From positions 248,001-312,000 of the forward strand of contig NZ_JAGDEL010000001.1 of NCBI RefSeq assembly GCF_017497975.1: a stretch of 64,000 bases of DNA, read 5' to 3'. Under the pieces are notes generated by a model that saw only the letters and a program-made list of their open reading frames with translations, searched no databases and was not told where the DNA came from. Source of the stretch: Metabacillus bambusae (lineage in GTDB: Bacteria; Bacillota; Bacilli; Bacillales; Bacillaceae). Shown one piece after another: positions 54,483 through 63,860 of this stretch (its first letter is position 1; every line of letters begins with the position of its first letter). Position numbers and translations under genes: made by a program.

Positions 54483-54743
54483 TTACCTTGGCTCGACAAT
54501 TAATTTAATTGCAGTTCGTTCTTCTCCATCTATTTGAATATCAGTAAAAGCAGGAATACATATTAAATCAACACCACTCGGTGCTACAAAGCCTCTAGCT
54601 ATCGCTACAGCTTTTACAGCTTGATTGAGTGCACCAGCCCCAATTGCTTGGATCTCGGCATTTCCACGTTCTCTTAAAACCCCAGCTAATGCACCAGCGA
54701 CAGAATTAGGATTAGACTTTGCTGAAACTTTTAATATTTCCAT
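54483..54743 (-). CDS. spoVS: Stage V sporulation protein S
   Basis: An 86-residue Alba-like protein, highly conserved: EILKVSAKSNPNSVAGALAG, GNAEIQAIGAGALNQAVKA and the end LIVEPR. In B. subtilis it affects stage V sporulation and septation and is controlled by sigma-H. ATG at 54743 is chosen because GGGGGAAC precedes it; the upstream in-frame ATG is not needed. It lies between ymdB and the dipeptidase gene. Confidence 0.97.
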   Translation of the reverse strand: MEILKVSAKSNPNSVAGALAGVLRERGNAEIQAIGAGALNQAVKAVAIARGFVAPSGVDLICIPAFTDIQIDGEERTAIKLIVEPR

Positions 54744-55021
54744 TTCTAGTTCCCCCTTAATTTTCAATGAATCCTTGAGTGTTCATTAGAACAATCATTG
54801 GCATATCTTGTTTAAAAGGCTTCCCCTCATTTGCCTTCTAAACAGTGTTAGTTCATCATCCATTGATACTATATTCACTAGAAATGGAAAGTATTCCTGC
54901 TTGTTCGCACATTATTATGAAAAATCCTATCCCTAACAGTGTAAGCGATTTACAAATCCTCTTGTAAATAAAACACTCTCGATTATATAGTGTTCTATCC
55001 TTTAATTCCTTTAACCTATCT

Positions 55022-55816
55022 TTATTCAAAAAACATATGATCGTCGTTAATAAGAACTCTTTCAATTTTTTTGGCATTCCCTGTTTTATCATCAATGTCA
55101 ACGACAACTGCACTTAATTGTGTACGACCTTCTGCAACATCATGACGTACAGGTAAACTCGTTAGAAACCTTTTTAGAATCATATCTCGATTTACACCTA
55201 ATATCCCATCATAAGGGCCTGTCATACCGACATCTGTTATGTATGCTGTCCCTTTATCTAAAATACGTTCATCTGCTGTTTGGACATGTGTATGTGTACC
55301 AACTACAGCTGAAACCTTCCCATCTAAATACCATCCCATCGCTTGCTTCTCACTAGTTGCTTCTCCATGAAAATCAACAAATATTATTGGTGTACGTTTT
55401 TTAGCTTCTGCAACAAGCTCATCTGCCTTTTTAAACGGACAATCAGATGGCGGCAAAAATGCTCTCCCTTGTAAATTAATCACGGCTACTTCTTTTCCAC
55501 CAATTGTTACAAAGATCATGCCTTTTCCAGGATTTCCTTCTGGAAAATTAGCTGGACGGATCATCTTTTTAGCATGATCTATAAACTCAAATATTTCACG
55601 ATTATCCCAAGTATGATTTCCCATCGTAATAACATGTGCACCACATTCAATAAATTGCTGATAAATCTTCTCTGTAATTCCTTTACCGTGTGCAGCATTT
55701 TCTCCATTAATAATTACGACATGTGGGTTATATTTTGTTTTTAACTTTGGTATATATTCTTTAATCATATCTCGACCTGGTGAACCAAATACATCTCCAA
55801 CAAACAATATTTTCAT
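55022..55816 (-). CDS. ymdB: YmdB family metallophosphoesterase
   Basis: A 264-residue dinuclear-metal phosphodiesterase acting on 2',3'-cyclic nucleotides in vitro; in B. subtilis it shapes biofilm and motility gene expression. Metal-site motifs: FVGDVFGSPGRD, NGENAAHGKG, GNHTWDNREI and GTHTHVQTADERIL. ATG at 55816 is chosen (AGGGGCTT upstream); the apparent longer frame upstream is repeat copy B3. It forms the usual rny-ymdB-spoVS neighbourhood. Confidence 0.96.
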   Translation of the reverse strand: MKILFVGDVFGSPGRDMIKEYIPKLKTKYNPHVVIINGENAAHGKGITEKIYQQFIECGAHVITMGNHTWDNREIFEFIDHAKKMIRPANFPEGNPGKGMIFVTIGGKEVAVINLQGRAFLPPSDCPFKKADELVAEAKKRTPIIFVDFHGEATSEKQAMGWYLDGKVSAVVGTHTHVQTADERILDKGTAYITDVGMTGPYDGILGVNRDMILKRFLTSLPVRHDVAEGRTQLSAVVVDIDDKTGNAKKIERVLINDDHMFFE

Positions 55817-55867
55817 AATTGAAGCCCCTCTATTTAAGTAATCTTTATTTTTTTCCTTGGATCTGTA

Positions 55868-56045
55868 AAAGTTGGTTGTTGATTTCCCCGCTGCAGGCGT
55901 TCGCTTTCCGCGGGCGTTCTGGGAGCCACCTCGGTGCTTTGCACCAGTGTTAGTCTCCCTTGGACTCGCACTCCCCAGGAGTCTCATCCTTCCGCTCCAA
56001 TCAACAAAGTGCAAGAATCAACTGTGAGCTTTAACAGAGCCTCTA
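55868..56045. repeat. Repeat family B, copy B3
   Basis: TTGGTTGTTGATTTCC, CGTTCGCTTTCCGCGGGCG, GGAGCCACCTCGGTGCTTTG, GGAGTCTCATCCTTCCGCTC and CAATCAACAAAGTGC. The TTGTTGAT and ATCAACAA ends are inverted. Same subtype as B4. It fills the gap between rny and ymdB. Confidence 0.82.
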
Positions 56046-56113
56046 CCTTATAAACGCTATTCTGCAAAAAGTTTTTACTATGTATCTTTCTTAGTTTTGC
56101 ACAAACTTCATAA

Positions 56114-56149
56114 AAAATAAAGTGGCGCATTTCTGCACCACTTTATTTT
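56114..56149 (-). terminator. Intrinsic terminator of rny
   Basis: AAAATAAAGTGG (56114-56125) and CCACTTTATTTT (56138-56149), overlapping the last codons of rny; the reverse strand continues TTTATG. Confidence 0.88.
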
Positions 56150-57705
56150 GCATATTCAACTGCTCTTGTTTCACGGATAACAGTTACTTTAATGTGACCA
56201 GGATAGTCGAGCTCTTCTTCAATTCTTTTTCGGATGTCTCTTGCCAAGCGATGAGCCTGTAGATCGTCAATACTATCAGGCTTAACCATAATACGTACTT
56301 CTCGACCTGCTTGGATCGCAAACGACTTTTCAACACCTTCATATGATTCAGAGATTTCCTCGAGCTTTTCTAGGCGACGAATGTAATTTTCAAGCGTTTC
56401 ACTACGTGCACCAGGTCTTGCCGCTGATAATGCATCTGCTGCTGCAACAATAACAGCAATGATTGAAGTTGGCTCTGTATCACCATGGTGTGAAGCAATA
56501 CTGTTAATCACAACAGGATGCTCTTTATACTTTGTTGCAAGCTCAACACCAATTTCCACGTGACTTCCTTCCACTTCATGATCAATTGCTTTACCAATAT
56601 CATGCAGGAGCCCTGCTCGTTTAGCTAATAACACATCTTCACCAAGTTCGGCAGCCATTAGGCCTGCTAAGAATGAAACCTCAGTAGAGTGCTTCAATAC
56701 GTTTTGACCATAACTTGTTCTGAATTTCAAACGACCAAGAATTTTAATTAGATCAGGATGAAGTCCATGTACACCAACCTCAAATGTCGTTTGTTCTCCA
56801 ATTTCTCGGATGTATTCATCTACTTCACGTCGAGACTTCTCAACCATCTCTTCGATACGTGCAGGGTGAATACGACCGTCCTGAACAAGCTTGTCTAACG
56901 CTATTCTTGCAGTTTCCCTACGGATTGGATCAAACCCTGATAAAATAACTGCTTCAGGCGTATCGTCAATGATTAGATCTATACCCGTTAATGTTTCTAA
57001 TGTACGAATATTACGTCCCTCACGTCCAATAATACGACCCTTCATTTCATCATTCGGAAGATTGACAACAGATACGGTAGTTTCGGCTACATGATCTGCT
57101 GCACATCGTTGAATAGCAAGCGACAGGATTTCTTTAGCCTTCTTGTCAGCCTCTTCCTTGGCACGACTTTCGCTATCTTTAATCATTATAGCGGTATCAT
57201 GTGTAAGTTCTTTTTCAACCTTTTCAAGAATGATCGACTTTGCTTCATCTCGTGTAAGGCTAGATATGCGCTCAAGCTCTGTTTGCTGTTTACGCACCAT
57301 CTCGTCCACTTTGCTTTCCATCTCTTCAATATGCTGTTGTCTTTCATTCAGAGAATCTTCTTTTTTCTCTAGCATAACTTCACGTTTATCTAAAGACTCG
57401 TCCTTACGGTCAAGATTCTCTTCCTTTTGTAATAAGCGATTTTCTTGTTTCTGAAGCTCATTTCGTCTCTCACGAACTTCCTGCTCTGCATCTGTTCGCA
57501 ACTTGTGGATTTCGTCCTTTGCTTCAAGAAGTGCTTCTTTTTTCGTTGCTTCTGCATCACGCTTTGCATCTTCAAGAATCTGCTCTGCAGCATGATTAGC
57601 ACCAGCAATTTTCGCTTCGGCAATGGATTTACGAACAAAATAGCCAACAACTGCACCGACGATTAGGCCAAGCAAAATGGAGATGATTATTGATACGATG
57701 TCCAT
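56143..57705 (-). CDS. rny: Ribonuclease Y
   Basis: A 520-residue membrane-anchored endoribonuclease that starts most mRNA decay in Bacillus. N-terminal helix about residues 4-25, then a long coiled coil (30-200, rich in E/K/R), a KH domain ([19 protein letters not shown]), and an HD domain with [12 protein letters not shown]. It ends [12 protein letters not shown], as in close relatives. ATG at 57705 is chosen over the adjacent ATG 57708 because GGAGG then has a seven-base spacing. It is functionally linked to RicA (41.6 kb). Confidence 0.97.
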   Translation of the reverse strand: MDIVSIIISILLGLIVGAVVGYFVRKSIAEAKIAGANHAAEQILEDAKRDAEATKKEALLEAKDEIHKLRTDAEQEVRERRNELQKQENRLLQKEENLDRKDESLDKREVMLEKKEDSLNERQQHIEEMESKVDEMVRKQQTELERISSLTRDEAKSIILEKVEKELTHDTAIMIKDSESRAKEEADKKAKEILSLAIQRCAADHVAETTVSVVNLPNDEMKGRIIGREGRNIRTLETLTGIDLIIDDTPEAVILSGFDPIRRETARIALDKLVQDGRIHPARIEEMVEKSRREVDEYIREIGEQTTFEVGVHGLHPDLIKILGRLKFRTSYGQNVLKHSTEVSFLAGLMAAELGEDVLLAKRAGLLHDIGKAIDHEVEGSHVEIGVELATKYKEHPVVINSIASHHGDTEPTSIIAVIVAAADALSAARPGARSETLENYIRRLEKLEEISESYEGVEKSFAIQAGREVRIMVKPDSIDDLQAHRLARDIRKRIEEELDYPGHIKVTVIRETRAVEYAK

Positions 57706-58357
57706 CATTACACCTCCTCTTGCTATGAACTTGTTTTTTCTAGATTAAAGTGTCGGCATGTACATTGTTCAATTTTAAGTTGTCAACATACAGCACAAAG
57801 CTTTGTTTTCATGTTGAACTTTGCGTCTTATCAATATTTTTTTTAGGAAGACAAAATCAAGTACCAACATTTTTGCTTTCAAAATGCTTCAATCATCATT
57901 CTACAAAATTGTAAAATATACATCCTAATTGTAAATGTGTGAAATTTTCTTGTCAAGCCCGTCATTCTAACGATTGTAGCCACTTAAACAATTAGAAAGA
58001 TTGATTACCCTATTTGAAATTGAGAAAGCTAGAGTGAATTTTGTAGAATTGTGTCATAATATATTGTTTTTAGATAAAATTAATTATAATGATTATATCC
58101 AAATATGATACCTTTCTATACGTATTCAAGTTATCTTTAGTCATTTTCTTTTCTATTAGAATTGTATAACGGTAAAAATACTATTTTCATATAAAGACTT
58201 TTCTAAAGACGCTGTTATGCTCTTATAGGATTGAATAGAAAGAATATTTTCGCAATGATCCATACCTCTGACTTCCCGGATTTAGCTTTTCTTCATGCTC
58301 ATCCCACTTATTTATTGATTCGTTTACTCTTTTAAATTTTGTAGAGGTAAACTTTTA
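57706..58357. other. Gene-less stretch upstream of rny
   Basis: About 650 bp, AT-rich, with no credible gene, RNA or terminator. In B. subtilis pbpX lies between recA and rny; no trace is recognisable here. It presumably contains the rny promoter, which I could not assign. Confidence 0.6.
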
Positions 58358-58361
58358 GAAA

Positions 58362-58582
58362 GGCTGATTTCGCAAACTTTGTTGCTATTACCAAGGAATG
58401 AGATGTGGTTGATTGCAGCGAGAGATGCTCGCTTTCCGCGGGGCAGGCGGTTAGCCTTCTCGGCGTAAACGCCTGTGGGGTCTCACCTGTCCCCACTGCT
58501 CCCACAGGAGTATCGCACTTTCGCTCCAATCAACCTGAATAGTTTTTGCTTTAAAAGCAACAATCTCTTAGAAAAGAGCATA
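58362..58582. repeat. Repeat family B, copy B2
   Basis: Closely parallels B1: TTTCGCAAACTTTGTTGCTATT, GGTTGATTGCAGCG, GCTCGCTTTCCGCGGGGC, CGGCGTAAACGCC, CGCTCCAATCAACC, AGCAACAATCTCTTAGAAAAGAG. Lies just downstream of recA. Confidence 0.85.
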
Positions 58583-58585
58583 CAA

Positions 58586-58608
58586 AAAAAGGGCAAGCTG
58601 CCCTTTTT
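58586..58608 (-). terminator. Intrinsic terminator of recA
   Basis: AAAAAGGGCA (58586-58595) and TGCCCTTTTT (58599-58608); the reverse strand ends in seven T residues. It is 3 bp past the recA stop. Confidence 0.9.
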
Positions 58609-58611
58609 AAA

Positions 58612-59652
58612 TTAATCCTCTAATAAATCTAATTCCTCTTGGCTCTCATCCGGAGCAATGACATCTTCATCCAAGCCATAATGTTTGCGAATTTTTTCTT
58701 GAATTTCTAAACGAAGAGCTGGGTTTTCTTTTAGGAATTGCTTCGCATTTTCACGACCTTGTCCTAAACGTTCTTCATTATATGAATACCAAGAACCACT
58801 TTTTTGAACAATATCAATATCAGATCCTAAATCGATAATTTCTCCCTCTTTAGAGATCCCTTCACCGTACATGATGTCCACTTCAGCAACTTTGAATGGT
58901 GGAGCAACTTTGTTTTTCACAATTTTGATTTTGGTCTTGTTTCCGACCATATCATTTCCTTGTTTAAGTGTTTCAGCACGACGAACCTCTAGACGAACTG
59001 ATGAATAGAATTTTAACGCTCTTCCACCTGGTGTTGTTTCTGGGTTACCAAACATAACACCAATTTTTTCACGAATTTGGTTGATAAAAATAGCAATTGT
59101 TTTTGATTTATTAATAGCACCTGACAGTTTTCGCAATGCTTGTGACATTAAACGTGCTTGGAGACCAACGTGTGAATCACCCATCTCACCTTCAATTTCA
59201 GCTTTTGGTACTAACGCAGCAACTGAGTCAATAACTAGTATATCTATAGCGCCACTTCGAACAAGCGCTTCAGCAATTTCAAGTGCCTGTTCTCCTGTGT
59301 CAGGTTGAGATAATAATAGTTCATCTATATTAACACCTAACTTTTGTGCATAAACTGGATCAAGTGCGTGCTCTGCGTCGATAAATGCTGCTTGTCCTCC
59401 TTGTTGCTGAACTTCAGCAATAGCATGAAGAGCAACAGTCGTTTTACCAGAGCTTTCAGGACCGTATATCTCTATAATTCTACCACGAGGGTATCCACCT
59501 ACTCCTAATGCCGCATCAAGAGCTAGTGAACCACTCGGAGATGTTAAAATCTTTCTATCTGTTTGTTCCCCTAATTTCATAATGGAACCTTTACCGAATT
59601 GCTTCTCTATTTGTTTTAACGCCATATCTAAGGCAGCTTGACGATCGCTCAC
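58612..59652 (-). CDS. recA: Recombinase RecA
   Basis: A 346-residue RecA. Walker [10 protein letters not shown], the DNA-binding loops ([20 protein letters not shown]) and the acidic C-terminal tail are all present. It forms filaments on single-stranded DNA, drives strand exchange and triggers LexA self-cleavage. GTG at 59652 is chosen because AAAGGAGG is upstream and [20 protein letters not shown] is the usual start. A good sigma-A promoter and a LexA box lie upstream. Confidence 0.97.
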   Translation of the reverse strand: MSDRQAALDMALKQIEKQFGKGSIMKLGEQTDRKILTSPSGSLALDAALGVGGYPRGRIIEIYGPESSGKTTVALHAIAEVQQQGGQAAFIDAEHALDPVYAQKLGVNIDELLLSQPDTGEQALEIAEALVRSGAIDILVIDSVAALVPKAEIEGEMGDSHVGLQARLMSQALRKLSGAINKSKTIAIFINQIREKIGVMFGNPETTPGGRALKFYSSVRLEVRRAETLKQGNDMVGNKTKIKIVKNKVAPPFKVAEVDIMYGEGISKEGEIIDLGSDIDIVQKSGSWYSYNEERLGQGRENAKQFLKENPALRLEIQEKIRKHYGLDEDVIAPDESQEELDLLED

Positions 59653-59683
59653 AAAATTTCCTCCTTTAAATGAATCTATATTT

Positions 59684-59712
59684 AATATAACGCTTTTTTT
59701 ATCGTTTGCCAA
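59684..59712 (-). promoter_or_regulatory. Sigma-A promoter of recA
   Basis: On the reverse strand TTGGCA (59712-59707), 17-bp spacer, TATATT (59689-59684). Confidence 0.8.
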
Positions 59713-59720
59713 GTAAAAAT

Positions 59721-59734
59721 CGAACATTTATTCG
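59721..59734. promoter_or_regulatory. LexA box of recA
   Basis: CGAACATTTATTCG, a symmetric match to the Bacillus LexA consensus, eight bases upstream of the recA -35 element. Confidence 0.8.
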
Positions 59735-59857
59735 ATTGTTTTCTTTTGAAAAACGTTCTTAATTTTCACTTTTCCTTAAAGAGTTTTTTGAAATTAAGAG
59801 TAATATGATGCCATAAAATCTAATTTTATCTATTTATTAATCAATGTTCCCATAAAT

Positions 59858-59888
59858 GAAATAGGATCTGAAAATCAGATCCTATTTC
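59858..59888 (-). terminator. Intrinsic terminator of pgsA-cinA
   Basis: GAAATAGGATCTGA (59858-59871) and TCAGATCCTATTTC (59875-59888); the reverse strand continues ATTTATG. It separates cinA from recA transcription. Confidence 0.85.
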
Positions 59889-59937
59889 AGTCTCTCAAGT
59901 AAGTAATCATTTAAGAAGTTTACGAGAGGTTATTATA

Positions 59938-61188
59938 TCATTCTATTTCCGATAAAAGTTTGACTAAATAATGACATCCATACTTTACCGTTCTCACACG
60001 AATTCCTTTTCTTGATCCAGCAAAATGAAACGGATAAACTTTTGTTTCACTATCCTTCATAGAAATACCGATAAATACTGTACCTACAGGTTGTCCCTCA
60101 TGTGGTTTTGGACCTGCAACACCTGTAAAGCTAATACCGATATCACTATTTGATATCTTGCGTACTTGCTCTGCCATTTCCTTTGCACATTGCTCACTGA
60201 CAGCCCCATTTTCATCAAGTGTTTGCTTTGACACCTTTAGTATTTGTGCCTTCATTTCGTTTGTATAGCAGATAATGCTACCTTTAAAAAATTTTGATGA
60301 ACCCTCTAAGGCTGTTAGTTGTTCAGAAAACATTCCACCTGTTAAACTTTCAGCTGCAGATACCGTTTTCTGTTTATCTATTAACAGGTTTTTAAGTTCT
60401 TGAGCAAGCGTTGTTTGTTCATAACCGTATAGAAATTCACCAACACGGGCATGAATTTTTTGTTCAAGTTCGTTTAATAGTTGATTCGCAACTTCTTCAT
60501 CTACATGCTTTGCGGTTAAACGTAAAGTTACTTCACCTTCAGATGCTAATGGTGCAACAGTTGGGTTTATCTGTTCATCAATGATGTCTTGTATGTCTGT
60601 CTCAAGCTGAGATTCACCAATACCAAAGAATCTTAACACACGAGAAATAATCTTTTCCTGAAAACCAAGTTGATTTTGGAAATAATCTCGACCATAGTTT
60701 TGGAACATTGGTTTCATTTCACTCGGGGGACCTGGTAAAAGCATATAGATGGTTTGATCAACCACTAAGGCCATCCCAGGCGCCATCCCATAATCATTCT
60801 TCAATATGTATGAACCATCTAGTACAAGTGCTTGTTTTTTATTGTTTTCAGACATGATTCGTTTCGTTTGAACAAAATATTGTTCAATGCTATCTAACGC
60901 AGCCTGATCAAATATAAGTTCCTTACCAAGTGATTTAGAGATGGTTTCTTTCGTTAAATCATCCTTTGTAGGCCCAAGCCCTCCAGTGAAAATAATAACG
61001 TTTGATCGTTCCTGAGCAATTTTAATTGCTTGCTCAAGTCGAGTTGGATTATCACCAACTACAGTATGGTAATAAACATTCATTCCAAGTTCAGCAAGTT
61101 CTTTAGATAAAAATTGAGCATTGCTGTTTACGATTTGCCCAAGCAGTAATTCAGAGCCAACAGCAATTATTTCTGTACGTATATTCAT
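59938..61188 (-). CDS. cinA: Competence/damage-inducible protein CinA
   Basis: A 416-residue protein with an N-terminal molybdopterin-binding-like domain ([31 protein letters not shown]) and a C-terminal CinA domain ([27 protein letters not shown]) with NMN-amidase-type motifs. It is linked to pyridine-nucleotide recycling and, in some bacteria, to competence with RecA. Start ATG at 61188 follows GGAGGAA. It lies 27 bp after pgsA, with recA downstream, as in B. subtilis. Confidence 0.95.
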   Translation of the reverse strand: MNIRTEIIAVGSELLLGQIVNSNAQFLSKELAELGMNVYYHTVVGDNPTRLEQAIKIAQERSNVIIFTGGLGPTKDDLTKETISKSLGKELIFDQAALDSIEQYFVQTKRIMSENNKKQALVLDGSYILKNDYGMAPGMALVVDQTIYMLLPGPPSEMKPMFQNYGRDYFQNQLGFQEKIISRVLRFFGIGESQLETDIQDIIDEQINPTVAPLASEGEVTLRLTAKHVDEEVANQLLNELEQKIHARVGEFLYGYEQTTLAQELKNLLIDKQKTVSAAESLTGGMFSEQLTALEGSSKFFKGSIICYTNEMKAQILKVSKQTLDENGAVSEQCAKEMAEQVRKISNSDIGISFTGVAGPKPHEGQPVGTVFIGISMKDSETKVYPFHFAGSRKGIRVRTVKYGCHYLVKLLSEIE

Positions 61189-61215
61189 TATGTATTCCTC
61201 CTGTAGGGTTTTAGA

Positions 61216-61794
61216 TCACTTGGAGTTAATAAAGGCCTGCTTGTTTTTATTAAAGTAGTCCCAGCCTGATATTACTGTAAAAAAGGTCGCAACCCATAGG
61301 GCTATCATACCAAATGGAAGATTTATAAATTCAAATGGCAGGTTATGAAGTAATAGCGCTGAGATGGCTATGATCTGTGTCCATGTTTTAATTTTCCCTA
61401 ACATGTTCGCTGCAACAACCTCACCTTCCCCTGCTAATACAAGTCTTAGACCTGTTACTGCGAACTCACGACTAATGATGAGAATGACCATCCAAGATGG
61501 TGCAAGTTTAAGTTCTACTAGGATAATTAATGCGGCAGAAACAAGTAGCTTGTCTGCTAAAGGATCTAAAAATTTCCCGAGATTAGTAACCTGGTTAAGT
61601 TTTCGAGCATAATATCCGTCAACCCAATCTGTTGTTGATGCAATAATAAATATAAGTGCACCAACAAAATGTGTGACTAAAATTGTTTCAGAACCAAAAG
61701 TTAGCTCTCCCCAATTGAATGGGGCAAGCATAATCACCATGAAAACTGGGATTAGTAATATTCTCGAGATCGTTATTTTATTAGGTAAATTCAT
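61216..61794 (-). CDS. pgsA: CDP-diacylglycerol--glycerol-3-phosphate 3-phosphatidyltransferase
   Basis: A 192-residue integral membrane enzyme making phosphatidylglycerophosphate, the first step of phosphatidylglycerol synthesis. The CDP-alcohol phosphotransferase motif is complete: DGYYAR, then GKFLDPLADK (DG-x2-AR-x8-G-x3-D-x3-D). About five to six membrane helices. Start ATG at 61794 follows GGAGGAAATC. It leads the pgsA-cinA unit. Repeat copy B4 lies just upstream, between it and ymfM. Confidence 0.96.
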   Translation of the reverse strand: MNLPNKITISRILLIPVFMVIMLAPFNWGELTFGSETILVTHFVGALIFIIASTTDWVDGYYARKLNQVTNLGKFLDPLADKLLVSAALIILVELKLAPSWMVILIISREFAVTGLRLVLAGEGEVVAANMLGKIKTWTQIIAISALLLHNLPFEFINLPFGMIALWVATFFTVISGWDYFNKNKQAFINSK

Positions 61795-61829
61795 GTTAGA
61801 TTTCCTCCGTGTTTTTTTAAATTAGCTCT

Positions 61830-62010
61830 GTTAAACTTGGTTGTTGATTTCCGCTGCATGCGTTCGCTTTCTGCGGGCGGTCTAAGGAGCCTCCTCGGTG
61901 CTTTGCACCTGCATGAGTCTCCTTTGGACTCACATTCCCGCAGGAGACTCACGCATTCCGCTCCAATCAACAAAGTGCCAAAAATAATTGTGAGCTTAAG
62001 AGAGCTTTAA
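61830..62010. repeat. Repeat family B, copy B4
   Basis: TTGGTTGTTGATTTCCGCTG, GCGTTCGCTTTCTGCGGGCG, GGAGCCTCCTCGGTGCTTTG, GGAGACTCACGCATTCCGCTC and CAATCAACAAAGTGCC; same subtype as B3. The core is strongly palindromic. Confidence 0.82.
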
Positions 62011-62113
62011 AATTAAAAGCTAAGCTGAATGTTTCAATTCCTTACAAAGAGAAACATTTCAAAGTAATGTTTTCAATCGTTCAAATAGTAAAAGGGAACG
62101 ACTCAAAATAAAA

Positions 62114-62156
62114 GTCTGACACCTAATCCGACATCAGGGCGGAAGAGGTGTCTGAC
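62114..62156 (-). terminator. Terminator-like repeat downstream of ymfM
   Basis: GTCTGACACCT (62114-62124) and AGGTGTCTGAC (62146-62156) pair with one mismatch; the reverse strand continues TTTTATTTTG. The GTGTCAGACACC motif recurs in many Bacillus genomes (from memory). Confidence 0.65.
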
Positions 62157-62176
62157 ACATTAACATGAGTCAATCC

Positions 62177-63052
62177 CTATTCTTTGCTATAAATAATCGT
62201 AATGTTTTGAGGTGTTGTCTTCGTATCTTCAAATTTTAACAGCTCACCATTGACTTTTAGATCAGTACCAGGAACATTCCCAACCCTTACTGTGATTTCT
62301 GATTCAGCTGTAAAGTCAGATACTTCTGACTCCCCTTCTGCAATTTCAGCACCAAAGAAACTTTTACCTTTTCCATTTTTAATACCTACCCATGTTCTAC
62401 CTTTAGCAATTACCTCTAATTCAAACTTATCTGTACCCGTAAGTTCATATGTTGTAGTATTGCCTTTCACTTCTTTTACAGAAAGTGTTTGAACTGGTTT
62501 CTCTGGCTCTAGTTCAGTTTCTTCCTCTGCTGTCGTATTCTCTTGCTCTTTTTCTACTGATTCGTTTTCCTCATCAGTGGATGTAGTATTTTCGATATTG
62601 TTTGTATATTCGTTCTCGTTTTCAACTGTATTAGTATCGCCACCTTGATTACTATCAGTTGCATTTTGTCTCCACAGCCAGAAGACAATCGCAATAATAA
62701 CAATAACTACGACAATTAATAATTTAGGTAGCATATCGAGAAATTTAGACGCGGATTTAGGAAGTTCTTTATGTGTTTTTACTCGTGATAGCTGTTCAGG
62801 TAAATCTTCATTATATGTACTTGGAACTTCGTTTTTAAATTCTTCAAAAATCATATCTGGATCTAAATTCACTGCTTCAGCATATTGCTTAATAAACGCG
62901 CGAACATAAAATTTACCAGGTATCATGGAATAGTTGCCTTCTTCAATACCAAGTAAATAGCGCTTTTGAATTTTCGTCATTGCTTGAAGGTCGTCCAAGC
63001 TAATGTTTTTTTCTTCTCTTGCTTGTTTCAGTCGATCTCCTAGTTCACTCAA
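62177..63052 (-). CDS. ymfM: RodZ-like HTH membrane protein (YmfM)
   Basis: A 291-residue single-pass protein. Cytoplasmic HTH at residues 1-70 (LGDRLKQAREEKNISLDDLQ; YAEAVNLDPDMIFEEFKNE), a membrane helix at about 105-125 (KLLIVVVIVIIAIVFWLW), a Glu/Thr/Asn-rich linker, and a C-terminal beta-rich DUF4115 domain. It is the Bacillus relative of RodZ, which links MreB to the elongasome. TTG at 63052 is chosen because GGGGTG precedes it and MSELGDRLKQAREEK fits the family. It is 16 bp after ymfK. Confidence 0.92.
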   Translation of the reverse strand: MSELGDRLKQAREEKNISLDDLQAMTKIQKRYLLGIEEGNYSMIPGKFYVRAFIKQYAEAVNLDPDMIFEEFKNEVPSTYNEDLPEQLSRVKTHKELPKSASKFLDMLPKLLIVVVIVIIAIVFWLWRQNATDSNQGGDTNTVENENEYTNNIENTTSTDEENESVEKEQENTTAEEETELEPEKPVQTLSVKEVKGNTTTYELTGTDKFELEVIAKGRTWVGIKNGKGKSFFGAEIAEGESEVSDFTAESEITVRVGNVPGTDLKVNGELLKFEDTKTTPQNITIIYSKE

Positions 63053-63068
63053 CCGTAACACCCCATAT

Positions 63069-63860
63069 TTAAAAGTCAAAGCCTGAAAGACTTGAAGAAT
63101 CAAACATCATCTGTGGTTCTTCAACATCTTTATAGGTAATTTCCTCATCAGGATCATTGCGAATTTCTATTATATAATCAAAGTCATCCAATGTATATTC
63201 TGTATTTTGCACAAAAATATCAGGATGTTCCACTACTTTTGTTGCAGAAAGTCTCATTATTTCTCTAACTAACTGAAGATGTTGTTCAGAGCCTCTTCTC
63301 GTTGATACGATCCCATCAATAATAAATACGTTATCTTCACTATATTCATCAGCAATCAACTGACTGCGAATTGTTTGCTTGAGTAAAGTAGATGAAACAA
63401 ATAACCATTTTTTATTTGCGCAAACACTAGATGCAACTATCGATTCTGTTTTTCCAACCCTCGGCATTCCACGGATTCCAATTAGTTTATGACCATCCTG
63501 TTTATATAATTCTGCCATAAAATCAACTAATAGTCCAAGTTCATCTCGTACAAATCGAAAGGTTTTTTTATCGTCTGCATCTCGCTGTATGTATCGTCCA
63601 TGGCGAACTGCTAATCGGTCTCGAAGCTTTGGGACTCTTAACTTGGTAACAGTTATATGATCCATAGTTTTTAGGATTGATTCGAGTCTTCGTACTTGGT
63701 CATTACTTTCACATTTCAATAACAAACCTCGACGGGAATCATCTACACCATTAATGGTGATAATGTTAATTGATAACATCCCTAATAAGGATGAAACATC
63801 ACCAAGGAGCCCGGGACGATTTTTTTGAATTTCATATTCTAAATACCATTCAAATGGCAA
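63069..63860 (-). CDS. ymfK: DUF3388 protein YmfK (N-terminal ACT-like, P-loop)
   Basis: A 263-residue cytoplasmic protein. Residues 1-80 have an ACT-like pattern (EYEIQKNRPGLLGDVSSLLG; INIITINGVDDSRRGLLLKC); then a P-loop-like GMPRVGKTE near residue 145, followed by ANKKWLFVSSTLLKQTIRSQ and VFIIDGIVSTRR. The DUF3388 name and the ymfK-ymfM-pgsA order are as in B. subtilis; no function is established. TTG at 63860 is chosen because GGGGG precedes it and MPFEWYLEYEI is the expected start. It is the first gene of the run; no promoter was assigned in 63861-64000. Confidence 0.9.
   Translation of the reverse strand: MPFEWYLEYEIQKNRPGLLGDVSSLLGMLSINIITINGVDDSRRGLLLKCESNDQVRRLESILKTMDHITVTKLRVPKLRDRLAVRHGRYIQRDADDKKTFRFVRDELGLLVDFMAELYKQDGHKLIGIRGMPRVGKTESIVASSVCANKKWLFVSSTLLKQTIRSQLIADEYSEDNVFIIDGIVSTRRGSEQHLQLVREIMRLSATKVVEHPDIFVQNTEYTLDDFDYIIEIRNDPDEEITYKDVEEPQMMFDSSSLSGFDF

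Noticed and set aside
54856-55113. Reverse-strand open frame overlapping the ymdB 3' end
   Set aside because: Out-of-frame shadow of ymdB, with unlikely composition and no start signal.
55817-56014. N-terminal extension of ymdB
   Set aside because: The extension is repeat B3; ATG at 55816 gives the family's normal start.
57091-57454. Forward open frames opposite rny
   Set aside because: Antisense shadows of the rny coiled-coil codons.
58332-58529. Reverse-strand open frame of about 65 codons
   Set aside because: It lies within repeat B2; its GC-rich translation only reflects the repeat.
61791-61973. Reverse-strand open frame upstream of pgsA
   Set aside because: It is repeat B4 and overlaps the pgsA start.
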